A stretch of DNA of 46,713 nucleotides from Anaerolineales bacterium (GCA_016935755.1 JAFGQI010000155.1:1-46713), one strand, 5' to 3'; counted from the stretch's first letter, positions 15,946 through 24,383 are shown. Numbers and translations: made by a program. The notes: generated by a model from the sequence alone, not told the origin.

Positions 15946-16986
15946 TCAGGCGTTTGGCCGAACGAAAATGAAATAAGCCGTTACCCAGGCGCCGAGAACA
16001 ATCGAGATTGCTGCCAGAAGCGAGCCAATCCCCAACTGAGGTAAACCACTGAGAATGTGGGTCACATTGCAGCCAGCTGATGTCACCGCGCCAAAGCCCA
16101 TAAGCAGCCCACCGAAAAATGTCTGTGCGAGCAGTTTCCAGCCCGGCCAGCGGATCTTGAACTCACCAGCAATCATTGCAGCCACAAAGGCCCCAACGAT
16201 AATACCAATGACCAGGTAAGCATCCCAGCCCATCTTTGCTTCCACATTGGGGAGGATCAGCTTAGCAATCGTAATCCAACCGGAGGTGATGGCCAGCGGA
16301 TAGCTGCGGCCAGCCCAGGTTGAGGTCACAAAAGCCAGCATACCAATCAAACCGATTACGATCCCTGTCGCCAGCCAACCCCAACCCTTCTTAAAGATGC
16401 GTGTGGTCAGTGTGGCGTTGCTCGCCGGTTCACTTTCTTCCTTGTTCTTGCGGGCGATGACAACCCAGACGATGATCAGGATAACCGCCAGGCCGATGGC
16501 TGCTACTTCATAAGGCAGGCCCAGGATATTCGCCAGGGTTGGATTAGCGCCTTCACCCACAGTGATCTTTGTGCTTTTCTGCAGACTGTCTTTGATGGGC
16601 ATCAGGAAACCCATCGCGGTCAATGTAGCTGAGATGGTCAGGCCGATCAGAGCTGAGAGGGCTGCAACTACACCTTCTCCTATCCGGTAAGTCACACCAC
16701 TGGCGCAGCCGCCTGCCAATACCATCCCAATGCCAAAGATGAAGCTGCCCACCAGGTTAGCGCCCCAGAAAAACGGCGTCGGGCTGATTTTGATCGCCCC
16801 AACCATTGACAGGATGGCAAAGCCAACCATTTGAACCAGGATCGCCACGCCCACAGCCTTCAACAGAACATAATCTTTTAGCAAGATCGAGTCTCGGATG
16901 GCTGAATTCATGCAGAAGCGACCGCGCTGCAGGGCAAAGCCGAACAAAATACCAACGATCAAACCACTTAATATGGCGAGTGTCAT
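15946..16986 (-). CDS. YeeE/YedE (TsuA-like) thiosulfate or sulfur-species transporter
   Basis: The 346-residue integral membrane protein has about ten hydrophobic segments and the three cysteine motifs expected of TsuA/YeeE: RGRFCMNSA near residue 25, LAGGCASGVTYRIGEG near 95, and TSAGCNVTHILSGLPQ near 305. In the characterised TsuA these cysteines form a relay for thiosulfate entry. Next to it is a TusA-like gene, as in tsuA-tsuB. The family also includes the YedE proteins linked with selenium metabolism, so selenium transport is an alternative. It is the last gene of the minus-strand operon. Confidence 0.88.
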   Translation of the reverse strand: MTLAILSGLIVGILFGFALQRGRFCMNSAIRDSILLKDYVLLKAVGVAILVQMVGFAILSMVGAIKISPTPFFWGANLVGSFIFGIGMVLAGGCASGVTYRIGEGVVAALSALIGLTISATLTAMGFLMPIKDSLQKSTKITVGEGANPTLANILGLPYEVAAIGLAVILIIVWVVIARKNKEESEPASNATLTTRIFKKGWGWLATGIVIGLIGMLAFVTSTWAGRSYPLAITSGWITIAKLILPNVEAKMGWDAYLVIGIIVGAFVAAMIAGEFKIRWPGWKLLAQTFFGGLLMGFGAVTSAGCNVTHILSGLPQLGIGSLLAAISIVLGAWVTAYFIFVRPNA

Positions 16987-17019
16987 TGCATATCTCCTTG
17001 AAGATTTTCTATATATAGC

Positions 17020-17271
17020 TTACTTAAGCCCATAGGCTTCAATAAGCAGCCGGTGGTTGGGTCCGTTAAGTTGTTCAACACTGATCAGACGGTGACCTTG
17101 CTTCTTAAGATTGCGCGGTATGCGTTCCACTGATAGCGGATAATCCAGCAGCACTTCCAAGATTTCGCCTTTCTTCATCTTCTTCAGGGCGGTCATGGTG
17201 TCCATATCTGGATAGGGGCAGATCTTTCCACAAACATCAAGGGTCTTGGTCGGTTTTACTGTTTCGCTCAT
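17020..17271 (-). CDS. TusA/SirA-like sulfur carrier (copy 2)
   Basis: This 83-residue protein has the TusA fold signature: KTLDVCGKICPYPDMDT with the invariant CPxP active-site cysteine, followed by MKKGEILEVLLDYPLSVERI. TusA-family proteins carry persulfide sulfur to acceptors. The gene is 33 bp from the YeeE transporter, the same adjacency as in TsuB/TsuA thiosulfate uptake, so it probably accepts sulfur from that transporter. Confidence 0.88.
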   Translation of the reverse strand: MSETVKPTKTLDVCGKICPYPDMDTMTALKKMKKGEILEVLLDYPLSVERIPRNLKKQGHRLISVEQLNGPNHRLLIEAYGLK

Positions 17272-17324
17272 GATACTTTTCTCCTCACATAAGAATGGTG
17301 TTTTTCTGAGGGCGAGACGGTCAG

Positions 17325-17723
17325 CTAGTAGCTAAAAACCATCTTTGCACCCTCGGCTTCAAAGAGGAAAGTGGATGCCATCATCACTTCTACACCGTCC
17401 ACCAGATCTTCGGCTTTCATATCGCAAATGGGCAAGCCAAGCTCACACAGAATGATACGCCCATCCAGCACCTGAATAGCACTGAAAAGATCTAGCGGAT
17501 CCGGTTGGCCTTTCAACCCCTGGTATTTTTCAAGCCCTCCCTTAGCCAAAATCCTGGCAGCTCCGGGTTGGACGAAAAACAGAACCTGATCTCCGGTTGC
17601 GGCAATTGCCGCTGCCATGACCAGGGCCGCCATCACGCTGTCGGGGTCAGCATGGTTGCAAACAACCACCATCTTGCTAAGTTCTTCCTGATATTCTTCG
17701 GAGGTATCAATTTCATCGCTCAT
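17325..17723 (-). CDS. DsrE-like family protein (copy 2)
   Basis: The 132-residue protein has the DsrE/DsrF-like fold: MVVVCNHADPDSVMAALVMA at the start, DQVLFFVQPGAARIL, then LCELGLPICDMKAEDLVDGV with two cysteines in the sulfur-transfer region, and an AEGAKMVFSY ending. DsrE-like proteins relay persulfide sulfur with TusA. It is a paralogue of the gene at 17737, sharing the ends VVVCN and AEGAxMxxS, and lies 13 bp downstream of it. Confidence 0.84.
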   Translation of the reverse strand: MSDEIDTSEEYQEELSKMVVVCNHADPDSVMAALVMAAAIAATGDQVLFFVQPGAARILAKGGLEKYQGLKGQPDPLDLFSAIQVLDGRIILCELGLPICDMKAEDLVDGVEVMMASTFLFEAEGAKMVFSY

Positions 17724-17736
17724 TGTTGGAAGCCTT

Positions 17737-18099
17737 TTAGAAAGAATAGGTCATCTCTGCCCCTTCAGCTGCCATCAGGAACGGCGGGGCTTTCTCGATG
17801 ATGATGCGTGGGTCGCGCAGGTCCGCAGGGGTGACGCCCTTGTTTTCCAGCGCCAACTCGCACAGCACAACCCTACCGCCCAGTTCCAGGATGTCATTGA
17901 ACAAATTTACCGGATTTGGCATGCCCTTGGGGGTGCCGAGCTTTTCCAGCTCATCCTTGAGCGTCCACTTGGTGGCAGCCGGGCAGAAGAAGATGTGCAC
18001 TTCGTAGTCCAGCGCCAGGCCCGACGAGGCAAAGATCAACGTGGGCATGATATTCTTGGCTTCATCGCCATTGCAAACCACTACCATTTTTTGAGCCAT
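17737..18099 (-). CDS. DsrE-like family protein (copy 1)
   Basis: The 120-residue protein starts MAQKMVVVCNGDEAKNI and has the DsrE-like strand-helix repeats (LDYEVHIFFCPAATKWTLKD; LGGRVVLCELALENKG; AEGAEMTYSF). The Cys in VVLCELA is the likely persulfide carrier. The tandem copy at 17325 suggests a heteromeric DsrE-like sulfurtransferase. AAGGAGATTC lies upstream, and a hairpin is located in the 75-bp gap to the QmoC-like gene. Confidence 0.84.
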   Translation of the reverse strand: MAQKMVVVCNGDEAKNIMPTLIFASSGLALDYEVHIFFCPAATKWTLKDELEKLGTPKGMPNPVNLFNDILELGGRVVLCELALENKGVTPADLRDPRIIIEKAPPFLMAAEGAEMTYSF

Positions 18100-18143
18100 T
18101 TTTGAATCTCCTTATCCTATGAAAATTTCTGGGATTACATCCA

Positions 18144-18167
18144 CTGCTAAAGCCGCGGCTCTAGCAG
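18144..18167 (-). promoter_or_regulatory. Hairpin in the gap between QmoC-like and DsrE-like genes
   Basis: On the minus strand CTGCTAGAGCC and GGCTTTAGCAG pair over 11 positions (one G-U) with a 2-nt loop before closure adjustment. It sits about 8 nt after the QmoC stop and lacks a U-tract, so partial termination or an RNA-processing/stability element that sets different levels of the two operon halves is likely. Confidence 0.5.
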
Positions 18168-18174
18168 TTATATC

Positions 18175-19341
18175 TTAATCTGCTGGCGCCAGCGCCTCCG
18201 CTAACTCTTGTGCTTTTCTCTTCATCGCATCCAGGGACAAAGCCAACGGGCGATACACCAGGTGCGTCCATTTTCCAATGCCCACCTCCGTATCCAGCAT
18301 CGCCACCATCGCCATGACATGGATTGTGTAAATGATATATGTGGGCCAGGGAAGGGACATATAGCGGAAGATGTGCACCAGAATGCCGGTAACCGCCGCT
18401 ACCAACAGGAAACTGGGGAAAAGCCAGTCAGTGGGATGCGAGAAGCGGTGAATTTCCTCTTTCTTCGCTCTGCGGCTGAGGAGAATTTCAACCGAAGTGT
18501 AGATTAGGATGACCGTAGCGTAATAACCCAACCAGCGCTGAGGGTGATAGATGGGATAAAACTCATCGGTCTGGAACCACCACAGCAGCGGCACGATCAG
18601 AATCAGCATAATCCCATAACCCGACATCAACAGCATATGTTTGAACCAGCGGCTTATCTCCACCTTGCGTTCTTCCGGATCGCACTTAGACCACCATTGA
18701 CGTTGGGAGAAGAAGTGGATAACAAAATCCTTCGCCCCTGCCACGTATGCCCCCAATGGGATGCTGGCAAGATTGGCATTGGGTCCCAGCACATTCCTGA
18801 TCATGTTCAGTGAATTACGGACGAGATGCCAGCCGAGAATAGCAAAATGCAGCAAGACGATCGCCCACACCCACATTACCGGCGCGAAATCGTTCAGCAC
18901 CACCCGGTCAGTTGCAATTTTGCTTCCCCCAGTGATGATATGATAGGCGATGAGTAGAACCAGCGGCAGCAAAGATGTGCGGAAGATCGTGAAGGCAACA
19001 TGCTTTTCCGAGGTGTACAGTTTCTTTGCCTTGCCGCTCATATCGTATTGAGCGATCAGCCAGCGGCGGGTTGCCATCATCGTCTCGGCAGGTTCCGCGC
19101 CGCGCGGGCAGGTGATCGAACAATCCCCACAGAAGTAGCACAGCCACGGGTCAATGCTGGCGACCAGGCGATCGCGCAGCCCCATCTGAACGCTGCGGAT
19201 CGTGCGGCGAACGAAGGGATGCTCGCTGGTTGTCAGAGGGCAGATTGCAGTGCAGTTGCCGCAGTTGATGCAGGCCTCCGGGTTTATTGCGCCATATTCT
19301 TTTAGTTCTTTTATCAGGGTTGAATCAACTCGCGTGCTCAT
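18175..19341 (-). CDS. QmoC-like membrane Fe-S/cytochrome-b-type subunit
   Basis: The 388-residue protein joins an HdrC-like ferredoxin domain (residues 20-110, CINCGNCTAICPL and CYFCGDCSITCPRG) to a membrane domain with about six hydrophobic segments and several candidate heme His residues (LIAYHIITGG, LLHFAILGWHLVRN, ILVHIFRYM, YIIYTIHVMAM). This is the QmoC architecture, which links cytosolic HdrA-like flavoproteins to the quinone pool. The start at 19341 overlaps the stop of the preceding small gene (ATGA); the frame is open farther upstream, but that would overlap it fully. No AprAB is present in the window. Confidence 0.86.
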   Translation of the reverse strand: MSTRVDSTLIKELKEYGAINPEACINCGNCTAICPLTTSEHPFVRRTIRSVQMGLRDRLVASIDPWLCYFCGDCSITCPRGAEPAETMMATRRWLIAQYDMSGKAKKLYTSEKHVAFTIFRTSLLPLVLLIAYHIITGGSKIATDRVVLNDFAPVMWVWAIVLLHFAILGWHLVRNSLNMIRNVLGPNANLASIPLGAYVAGAKDFVIHFFSQRQWWSKCDPEERKVEISRWFKHMLLMSGYGIMLILIVPLLWWFQTDEFYPIYHPQRWLGYYATVILIYTSVEILLSRRAKKEEIHRFSHPTDWLFPSFLLVAAVTGILVHIFRYMSLPWPTYIIYTIHVMAMVAMLDTEVGIGKWTHLVYRPLALSLDAMKRKAQELAEALAPAD

Positions 19342-19640
19342 TCCGATTTCTCCTCCACCCGCTCGTAGAGCGGATAATCGCCGCACATCCCATTCTCTAC
19401 CACCAAGCCGTATTTCTTGAAGGCGGTGATATACCACAGCACTTCATGGGTTGGCATGCCAACTTCCGCAGCGATTTCGAGCACTGTCTTCGGTCTCTCG
19501 CGGACTGACTTACAAACCGCCTGCTGGACGCGCTTTTGTTCCTTCAGCAGCTCCTGCGTCCGTTCAACGGTCACTTTGTGTTCTTCGCGCAATCGCTTGA
19601 GCATTTCGGTGCGGGCGCGCGCGGCTTCCTTTGTGTCCAT
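19338..19640 (-). CDS. Small helical protein with winged-helix-like C-terminus
   Basis: The 100-residue protein has a long charged N-terminal helix (TEMLKRLREEHKVTVERTQE) likely forming a coiled coil, then a compact segment like a winged helix (RERPKTVLEIAAEVGMPTHE, then AFKKYGLVVENGMCGDYPLY). It is translationally coupled on both sides (TAATG with the HdrA-like gene, ATGA with the QmoC-like gene). It may be a structural accessory of the Hdr/Qmo complex or a degenerate regulator. I do not know an assigned function. Confidence 0.7.
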   Translation of the reverse strand: MDTKEAARARTEMLKRLREEHKVTVERTQELLKEQKRVQQAVCKSVRERPKTVLEIAAEVGMPTHEVLWYITAFKKYGLVVENGMCGDYPLYERVEEKSE

Positions 19641-21709
19641 TACTGCACCTCCATCATCACCAGATCATCCATTGCGATGGCATCGACCATGGCTTCATAC
19701 TGCGATAGCGTCCAGCCTTGAATATCGATCGCCCGGTTCGGGCAGGCGCTCACGCACGCCCCGCAGCCAGTACAGTTTGCTGGTGTGACCACCGCGCGGC
19801 GGATCTCCTGGCCGTTTTCGACCAGCGTTTGCATGGCGATGGCGCCATCATACTCACAAACCTGCACACATTCACCGCTGCCAGTGCATTTTTCTGGATC
19901 TACCGCAGCCACATAGGGCGGCAGTTCCACATAACCCCGGCCTAACAGGGCGCTGACTTTGGCTGCCGCTGCCGAAGCCGCGGTAACTGCTTCCTGGATA
20001 TTCATCGGCCCCTGCGCTGTGCCAGCCAGAACCACACCATTGACAGCGGTCTCGACCGGGCGCAGTTTGGGATGCACCTCCAACAGGAAACGGTCATTGC
20101 CGCGCGAAACCTTGAGCATTTGCACCAGGTCATCGATCTGGCGCGGCATCATGCCTACAACCAGCACAACCAGATCCGTTGGCACTTCCAACTCATCCCC
20201 GTTGGTCAGGTAATCTTTCACTCGCACCAGGATCGGATGAGTATCACCAGACGGAGCTGCCACGACTTCGGGCAGCTCATCGCCATGGTACTGGAGAAAA
20301 CGCACCTGGTTTGACATCGCATGGCGGTAATAATCTTCATGACCGTGCCCATAGGTGCGGATATCCTGGTACAGGTTGAAGATATTTAACTCGGGGAAGT
20401 TTTTGCGCAGTTCATTAGCCATGTGTAAATTGGCTGTGCAGCACACCCGCGAGCAGTAATCGTTTACCCGCCCATCTGGCTGCGGCTCTGACACGCCATC
20501 CCGCTGCCGGCTGCCAACGCACTGGATCAGCACGACATCGCGTACCGCATGTCCGTTCCAGGTCAACTGTTTTTCGCCTGGGTGCAGCGCCATGTGGCGG
20601 ATCAACTGCGGCAGGGTGATCACTTCAGGGATTTCCTCAAAACCATATTCGCCGGTGCGGGGCTGATAGGGGTCGAAGCCCGTCGCCATCACGATCGCGC
20701 CTACGCTCAATTCGAACGTCTGGATTCGGTCCTCAAAGACCACCTGTTTCCCATTGACTGAGATCGGCGAACCATCGTAATTTTTCCAGTCCACTGCTGG
20801 CGCGGATGGGTAGCAGCCTGGGTAAGGCTGATAGATCACCTTACGCTGTGTCAGGCCATAATTGAATTCATCTGGCACTTCCTGCTTGCAGGCAGCCATC
20901 ACCGCTTCGGCCTCCAACGGATCGACGCCACGAGAGTGTTGGCGCACGGTGATGTGGAAGTTGCCCACATAGCCAGATACACCCACCACCTCGGCATAGG
21001 TCATCAGGGTAATCTTCGGATGCGCCGCAACCCGCTTGATTAAATCCTGCAGCAAAGGCATGGCAGCTTCATCGGTAGGGAACAGGCTGTCCAGTTGGGC
21101 CATGCGCCCACCCAGGGCGGGTGATTTTTCGACCAGGGTTACTTGCAGCCCCTGGCGGGCAATTTCCAACGCCGCTCGCAAGCCTGCCACACCGCCGCCA
21201 ATCACCAGGGCATGCTTTTCTGCCCCTAGATGGATATTTCTCAGCGGTCGCAGCAGACGCGCTTTGCCGACTCCCGCCGACATCATACGGATAGCTTTGT
21301 CGGTCGCCCCCTCGGGGTCGTCGTGATGCACCCACGAGTCTTGCTCGCGCAATCCCATGTGTTGGTACAGGTATGGATTCAGCCCGGCGCGGATGCACGT
21401 GCCACGAAAGGTTTGCTCGTGCAGTGAAGGCGCGCAGGCGCCGATCACCACCCGGTTGACGCCATTTTCGCGGATGTCCTGCTCAATCATGGATTGTCCA
21501 GCATCCGAACATAGTGACATATTCGTACGTGAGACAACCACATTGGGCAGTTTACCCAGCGCTTTGGCTACTTTTTCACACTGCACTACCTTGCTGATAT
21601 TGCCGCCGCAGTAGCAGGTATATACCCCGATGCGCGGTTCTTCAGTGGCTGATTTGTTTTCTTCACCGGCAGCTTGCTGTCCGGTGGGGATGTCATCCAT
21701 CTCAGGCAT
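19640..21709 (-). CDS. HdrA/QmoB-like flavin and Fe-S oxidoreductase
   Basis: The 689-residue protein has the full HdrA layout: N-terminal GVYTCYCGGNISKVV domain (residues 25-125, including CSDAGQ and IGACAPSLHEQTFR), an FAD-binding GGGVAG motif near residue 148, CVGSR, YCSRVCC and a C-terminal dicluster ferredoxin (CTGSGECVQVC and CTGCGACVSACP). The first ferredoxin motif has S where many have C. HdrA-type flavins can bifurcate electrons. I start at ATG 21709, which follows AAGGAGG and overlaps the end of the upstream flavoprotein; a longer frame is possible. Together with the 444-residue partner and the QmoC-like protein it makes a Qmo-like set. Confidence 0.88.
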   Translation of the reverse strand: MPEMDDIPTGQQAAGEENKSATEEPRIGVYTCYCGGNISKVVQCEKVAKALGKLPNVVVSRTNMSLCSDAGQSMIEQDIRENGVNRVVIGACAPSLHEQTFRGTCIRAGLNPYLYQHMGLREQDSWVHHDDPEGATDKAIRMMSAGVGKARLLRPLRNIHLGAEKHALVIGGGVAGLRAALEIARQGLQVTLVEKSPALGGRMAQLDSLFPTDEAAMPLLQDLIKRVAAHPKITLMTYAEVVGVSGYVGNFHITVRQHSRGVDPLEAEAVMAACKQEVPDEFNYGLTQRKVIYQPYPGCYPSAPAVDWKNYDGSPISVNGKQVVFEDRIQTFELSVGAIVMATGFDPYQPRTGEYGFEEIPEVITLPQLIRHMALHPGEKQLTWNGHAVRDVVLIQCVGSRQRDGVSEPQPDGRVNDYCSRVCCTANLHMANELRKNFPELNIFNLYQDIRTYGHGHEDYYRHAMSNQVRFLQYHGDELPEVVAAPSGDTHPILVRVKDYLTNGDELEVPTDLVVLVVGMMPRQIDDLVQMLKVSRGNDRFLLEVHPKLRPVETAVNGVVLAGTAQGPMNIQEAVTAASAAAAKVSALLGRGYVELPPYVAAVDPEKCTGSGECVQVCEYDGAIAMQTLVENGQEIRRAVVTPANCTGCGACVSACPNRAIDIQGWTLSQYEAMVDAIAMDDLVMMEVQ

Positions 21710-23036
21710 ATACCGCCTCCTTTTCTGCCGCTGCTCGCTCAGTCTGGGCAGCGCCATTGGTTTTCTCACGCAGATAAGCTGTAGCCGTAACGGCTGCAGC
21801 TCCAGCCGTGATAATGCTATCTACGATATCCATCGGTTCCATAGCTGTGCCCGTCACAAAGATACCCGGCCGATCGGTCACACATGGATTGCTGTTGGGG
21901 GATGACACGTGCACAAACTTGTCTTTGCCCAGAGGCACTTGATACACCTGGCTCGGGTCATAGGCTGGCACCATTCCCAGCGAGAGCACGACCAGGTCGT
22001 GCGTGCGCTCGACCACTTCACCAGTATCCGTCATCTCTACCCGTACGACTGGATTATGCTCTTCATCCTCAGTAATTTTGGCTACTTTGCCGCGCACAAA
22101 TTCCACCCCCATGGCCTGGGCATTTTGATAGAACTGCTCATAGCCCTTGCCAAAGGTACGAATATCCATGTAATAGATCGTAATCTCAGCCAGGGGCAGA
22201 GCGCCATTCAACAGCATGGCCTGTTTGATGGCGTACATGCAGCACACACGCGAGCAGTAGTCAATGCCCAGGGTTTCATCGCGCGAACCAGCGCACTGCA
22301 CGTAGGCAATCGTTGTTGGCTCCTTGCCATCGCCAGGACGAAGCACGCGTCCGTATGGACCAGTGGGCGCCAGGAAGCGCTCCATCATCAAGGGATCGAT
22401 CACGTTCTTTAACCTGCCGCGACCATATTCCTTCTTAGCATTCAGGTCGGTCACCTCGAAACCTGTCGCCAAAACGATCGCGCGTGCCTGAATATTGAAA
22501 TACTCCGGCTGTTGGCTGAAATCTACCGCCCCCACCGGGCAAGCCTTTTCGCACTTACCGCACAGCAGGCAGTTATCCATATCCAAAACCGCTATTTGCG
22601 GTAAAGCTGTTGAAAATGGCACCCGGATAGCGTGATACGAACCCAGGCCTCTATCAAAGATGCTGGGTACAGTGACGGGACATTCGAATTCACACTGCCG
22701 GCAGCCAGTACAGCTCTTTTCATTTACATAGCGTGGTTTTTTGAGTACATTCACCTCAAAACCATCGCTGTTTTCGTTGACTGATTGTACTTCGCAGTAA
22801 GTCAGCAGCTCGATATTGGGGTGATGTGCTACAGCAGACATCTTTGGGGTGGTAATACAACTGCAGCAGTCCAGGGTGGGAAAGACCTTGCTCAATATGA
22901 TCATCTTCCCGCCAATAGTGGGCTCGCGCTCCACCAGAATCACTTTATTGCCCTGATCGGCCAGGTCGAGGGCGGCTTGCATGCCAGCGATGCCTCCACC
23001 GACCACCAGAGCGTCCACAGACTTATTTTCCATCAT
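21702..23036 (-). CDS. HdrA/QmoA-like flavoprotein
   Basis: The 444-residue protein has the N-terminal FAD motif ALVVGGGIAGMQAALDLA, EREPTIGGKM, CCSCITTPKM, an internal dicluster ferredoxin (CTGCRQCEFECPV and CLLCGKCEKACPVGAVD), then CAGSRD, YCSRVCC and a C-terminal FAD segment (GIFVTGTAMEPMDIVDS). It lacks the N-terminal HdrA extension that its 689-residue neighbour has, which is the QmoA/QmoB size relation. ATG 23036 or 23033 follows GGAGG; the latter has better spacing. The complex would take electrons to or from the quinone pool via the QmoC-like subunit. Confidence 0.88.
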   Translation of the reverse strand: MMENKSVDALVVGGGIAGMQAALDLADQGNKVILVEREPTIGGKMIILSKVFPTLDCCSCITTPKMSAVAHHPNIELLTYCEVQSVNENSDGFEVNVLKKPRYVNEKSCTGCRQCEFECPVTVPSIFDRGLGSYHAIRVPFSTALPQIAVLDMDNCLLCGKCEKACPVGAVDFSQQPEYFNIQARAIVLATGFEVTDLNAKKEYGRGRLKNVIDPLMMERFLAPTGPYGRVLRPGDGKEPTTIAYVQCAGSRDETLGIDYCSRVCCMYAIKQAMLLNGALPLAEITIYYMDIRTFGKGYEQFYQNAQAMGVEFVRGKVAKITEDEEHNPVVRVEMTDTGEVVERTHDLVVLSLGMVPAYDPSQVYQVPLGKDKFVHVSSPNSNPCVTDRPGIFVTGTAMEPMDIVDSIITAGAAAVTATAYLREKTNGAAQTERAAAEKEAVYA

Positions 23037-23052
23037 TCCTCCAAATCACCTT

Positions 23053-23487
23053 TCAGGCAGCAACGGGGGAGGCTTGTGCAGGAAGCTCGTCTTTTATCAA
23101 GCCAATGCCTTCCAGCAGGTCTTCCATCAGCTTAACCTCTTTCAGGAACGGCTTGACGCACACAGTGCAGATAGCAGCCAGGCGCAGGCGGCGGATATCG
23201 ATGCCGCGCTCTTTCATTAAGGCGTACGTGCGCTTAATCAGGTCGGCAGTGCCGTCTGCTTCAACCTTGTAAGGGCTGTCGGTGCCGCTGTACATCAGGA
23301 TGATCCCATCGATACCGCGCTCGAAAGCACGCATAAAAAACTCGGGCGGGAACATGACCGGGCACATCACGGGCAGGATGTAGGTGTTTGCAGGGTAATC
23401 TGCAAACACCTGCCCGGTAGAATCCGCCCCTGCATACCCACCCGCCAGCGTCGCCAGGATCAATATTTTGGGTTTGCGGGTCTCCAT
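23053..23487 (-). CDS. MvhD-like protein (hydrogenase Fe-S subunit family), cysteine-poor variant
   Basis: The 144-residue protein aligns with the MvhD/HdrA-associated delta-subunit family: GGYAGADSTGQVFADYP, ILPVMCPVMFPPEFFMRAF, GIDGIILMYSGTDSPY and AAICTVCVKPFLKEV. In typical MvhD the N-terminal site is C-x-x-CSYAGAD and the later motif is GC-x-x-GDCHY. Here those cysteines are replaced (TLAGG, MYSGTDS), while CPV and CTVC remain. It sits between TusA and the QmoA-like gene, with GAGGAG upstream. It may mediate protein contact or sulfur relay rather than carry the [2Fe-2S] cluster (inference). Confidence 0.82.
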   Translation of the reverse strand: METRKPKILILATLAGGYAGADSTGQVFADYPANTYILPVMCPVMFPPEFFMRAFERGIDGIILMYSGTDSPYKVEADGTADLIKRTYALMKERGIDIRRLRLAAICTVCVKPFLKEVKLMEDLLEGIGLIKDELPAQASPVAA

Positions 23488-23499
23488 CCTGTTCTCCTC

Positions 23500-23754
23500 T
23501 TATTTCTTGCGTTGTATGAACAGCCGCTCGTACCCATCGCCAGGTAGAGAACCCAGAAATTCATGCCCAACCTTCTCGCACCAGCGCGGCATATCACTCT
23601 TGGTGTTGGCGTCGCCAGACCAGATCTCCAGAATCTCGCCAACCTTGACGCCGCCGATGCTCTTCTTGGCCTCCAGAAGCGGGCCGGGGCAAGACATTGC
23701 CCGTGCGTCAACAACTTTTGCAGCTTGAACGGTATTTAGATCTACTGTAGCCAT
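23500..23754 (-). CDS. TusA/SirA-like sulfur carrier (copy 1)
   Basis: The 84-residue protein contains VVDARAMSCPGPLLEAKKSI with the CPxP catalytic Cys and GEILEIWSGDANTKSDMPRW, a standard TusA fold. A strong AAAAGGAG precedes the ATG. It is the first enzyme gene of the Hdr/Qmo operon, 38 bp after the ArsR gene. It probably carries persulfide sulfur to or from the HdrA-like complex, as TusA does in lithotrophic sHdr systems. Confidence 0.9.
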   Translation of the reverse strand: MATVDLNTVQAAKVVDARAMSCPGPLLEAKKSIGGVKVGEILEIWSGDANTKSDMPRWCEKVGHEFLGSLPGDGYERLFIQRKK

Positions 23755-23791
23755 GGAAATTCTCCTTTTCTGATTAAATATTGTAAACTGG

Positions 23792-24094
23792 TTATTTATG
23801 TGTTTCCGGCGCCTGCAGTAATGCAGCGCAATACTCCAGACATTCCTGGTCGATGACGTGGTAATAAATCATCTGACCCTCGCGGCGGGTAGATACGATA
23901 CCCGCCTTCTTGAGCAGGCTCAGGTGTTGGGAAACATTTTGCACAGAGCTCCCAGCCCGAGCTGCAATCTCATTTACTGATAATTCTTCTTCAGAGAGCA
24001 TCCACAGGATGAGCAGCCTTCGGGCATTTCCGAATATCCTGCACAGGGCCGCTTGTCTTTCTGCATGATCAATCACTGTCATATCCTTATGCAT
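23792..24094 (-). CDS. ArsR-family repressor
   Basis: The 100-residue protein has the ArsR winged helix-turn-helix (RRLLILWMLSEEELSVNEIA, SVQNVSQHLSLLKKAG, VSTRREGQMIYYHVID). Cysteines are at residues 18 (ALCRIF), 84 and 89 (ECLEYCAALL), so redox or persulfide sensing through a Cys pair is possible. Start is uncertain: ATG 24094 lacks a good ribosome site, ATG 24082 has AAGGAT too near. It heads the 11-gene sulfur operon and probably autoregulates it, responding to sulfur species or metal. Confidence 0.87.
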   Translation of the reverse strand: MHKDMTVIDHAERQAALCRIFGNARRLLILWMLSEEELSVNEIAARAGSSVQNVSQHLSLLKKAGIVSTRREGQMIYYHVIDQECLEYCAALLQAPETHK

Positions 24095-24114
24095 TGGTCA
24101 AGAATCCATGTGTG

Positions 24115-24126
24115 GCTTAATTAAGC
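24115..24126. promoter_or_regulatory. 12-bp perfect palindrome upstream of ArsR operon
   Basis: GCTTAATTAAGC lies 21 bp upstream of the ArsR start and is the best candidate operator for an ArsR-type dimer here. The rest of the 289-bp divergent gap (24095-24383) is AT-rich and holds no gene that I can support. Confidence 0.45.
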
Positions 24127-24383
24127 AATGGCTTTAGTATAGGCATTTCTTATCCGTAAAGATAGGTGAAGAATATCACAATCCCCCTTGATTTATTGAA
24201 TAGCTGGATATAAAGAATCTCTATACCCGAAGGGTGTAAGGACTATCTGCAAATAGATATCAATTCTATTGGTTTTTCAGGTCTTTCAACCACCCAATAT
24301 CACTTATAATTTTAGTTGTCAGCACCTTTCATAAAAAGCGCTGGTTTCTTTTATCCTACGATTGCAGCAGCCTATTCCTTGCC

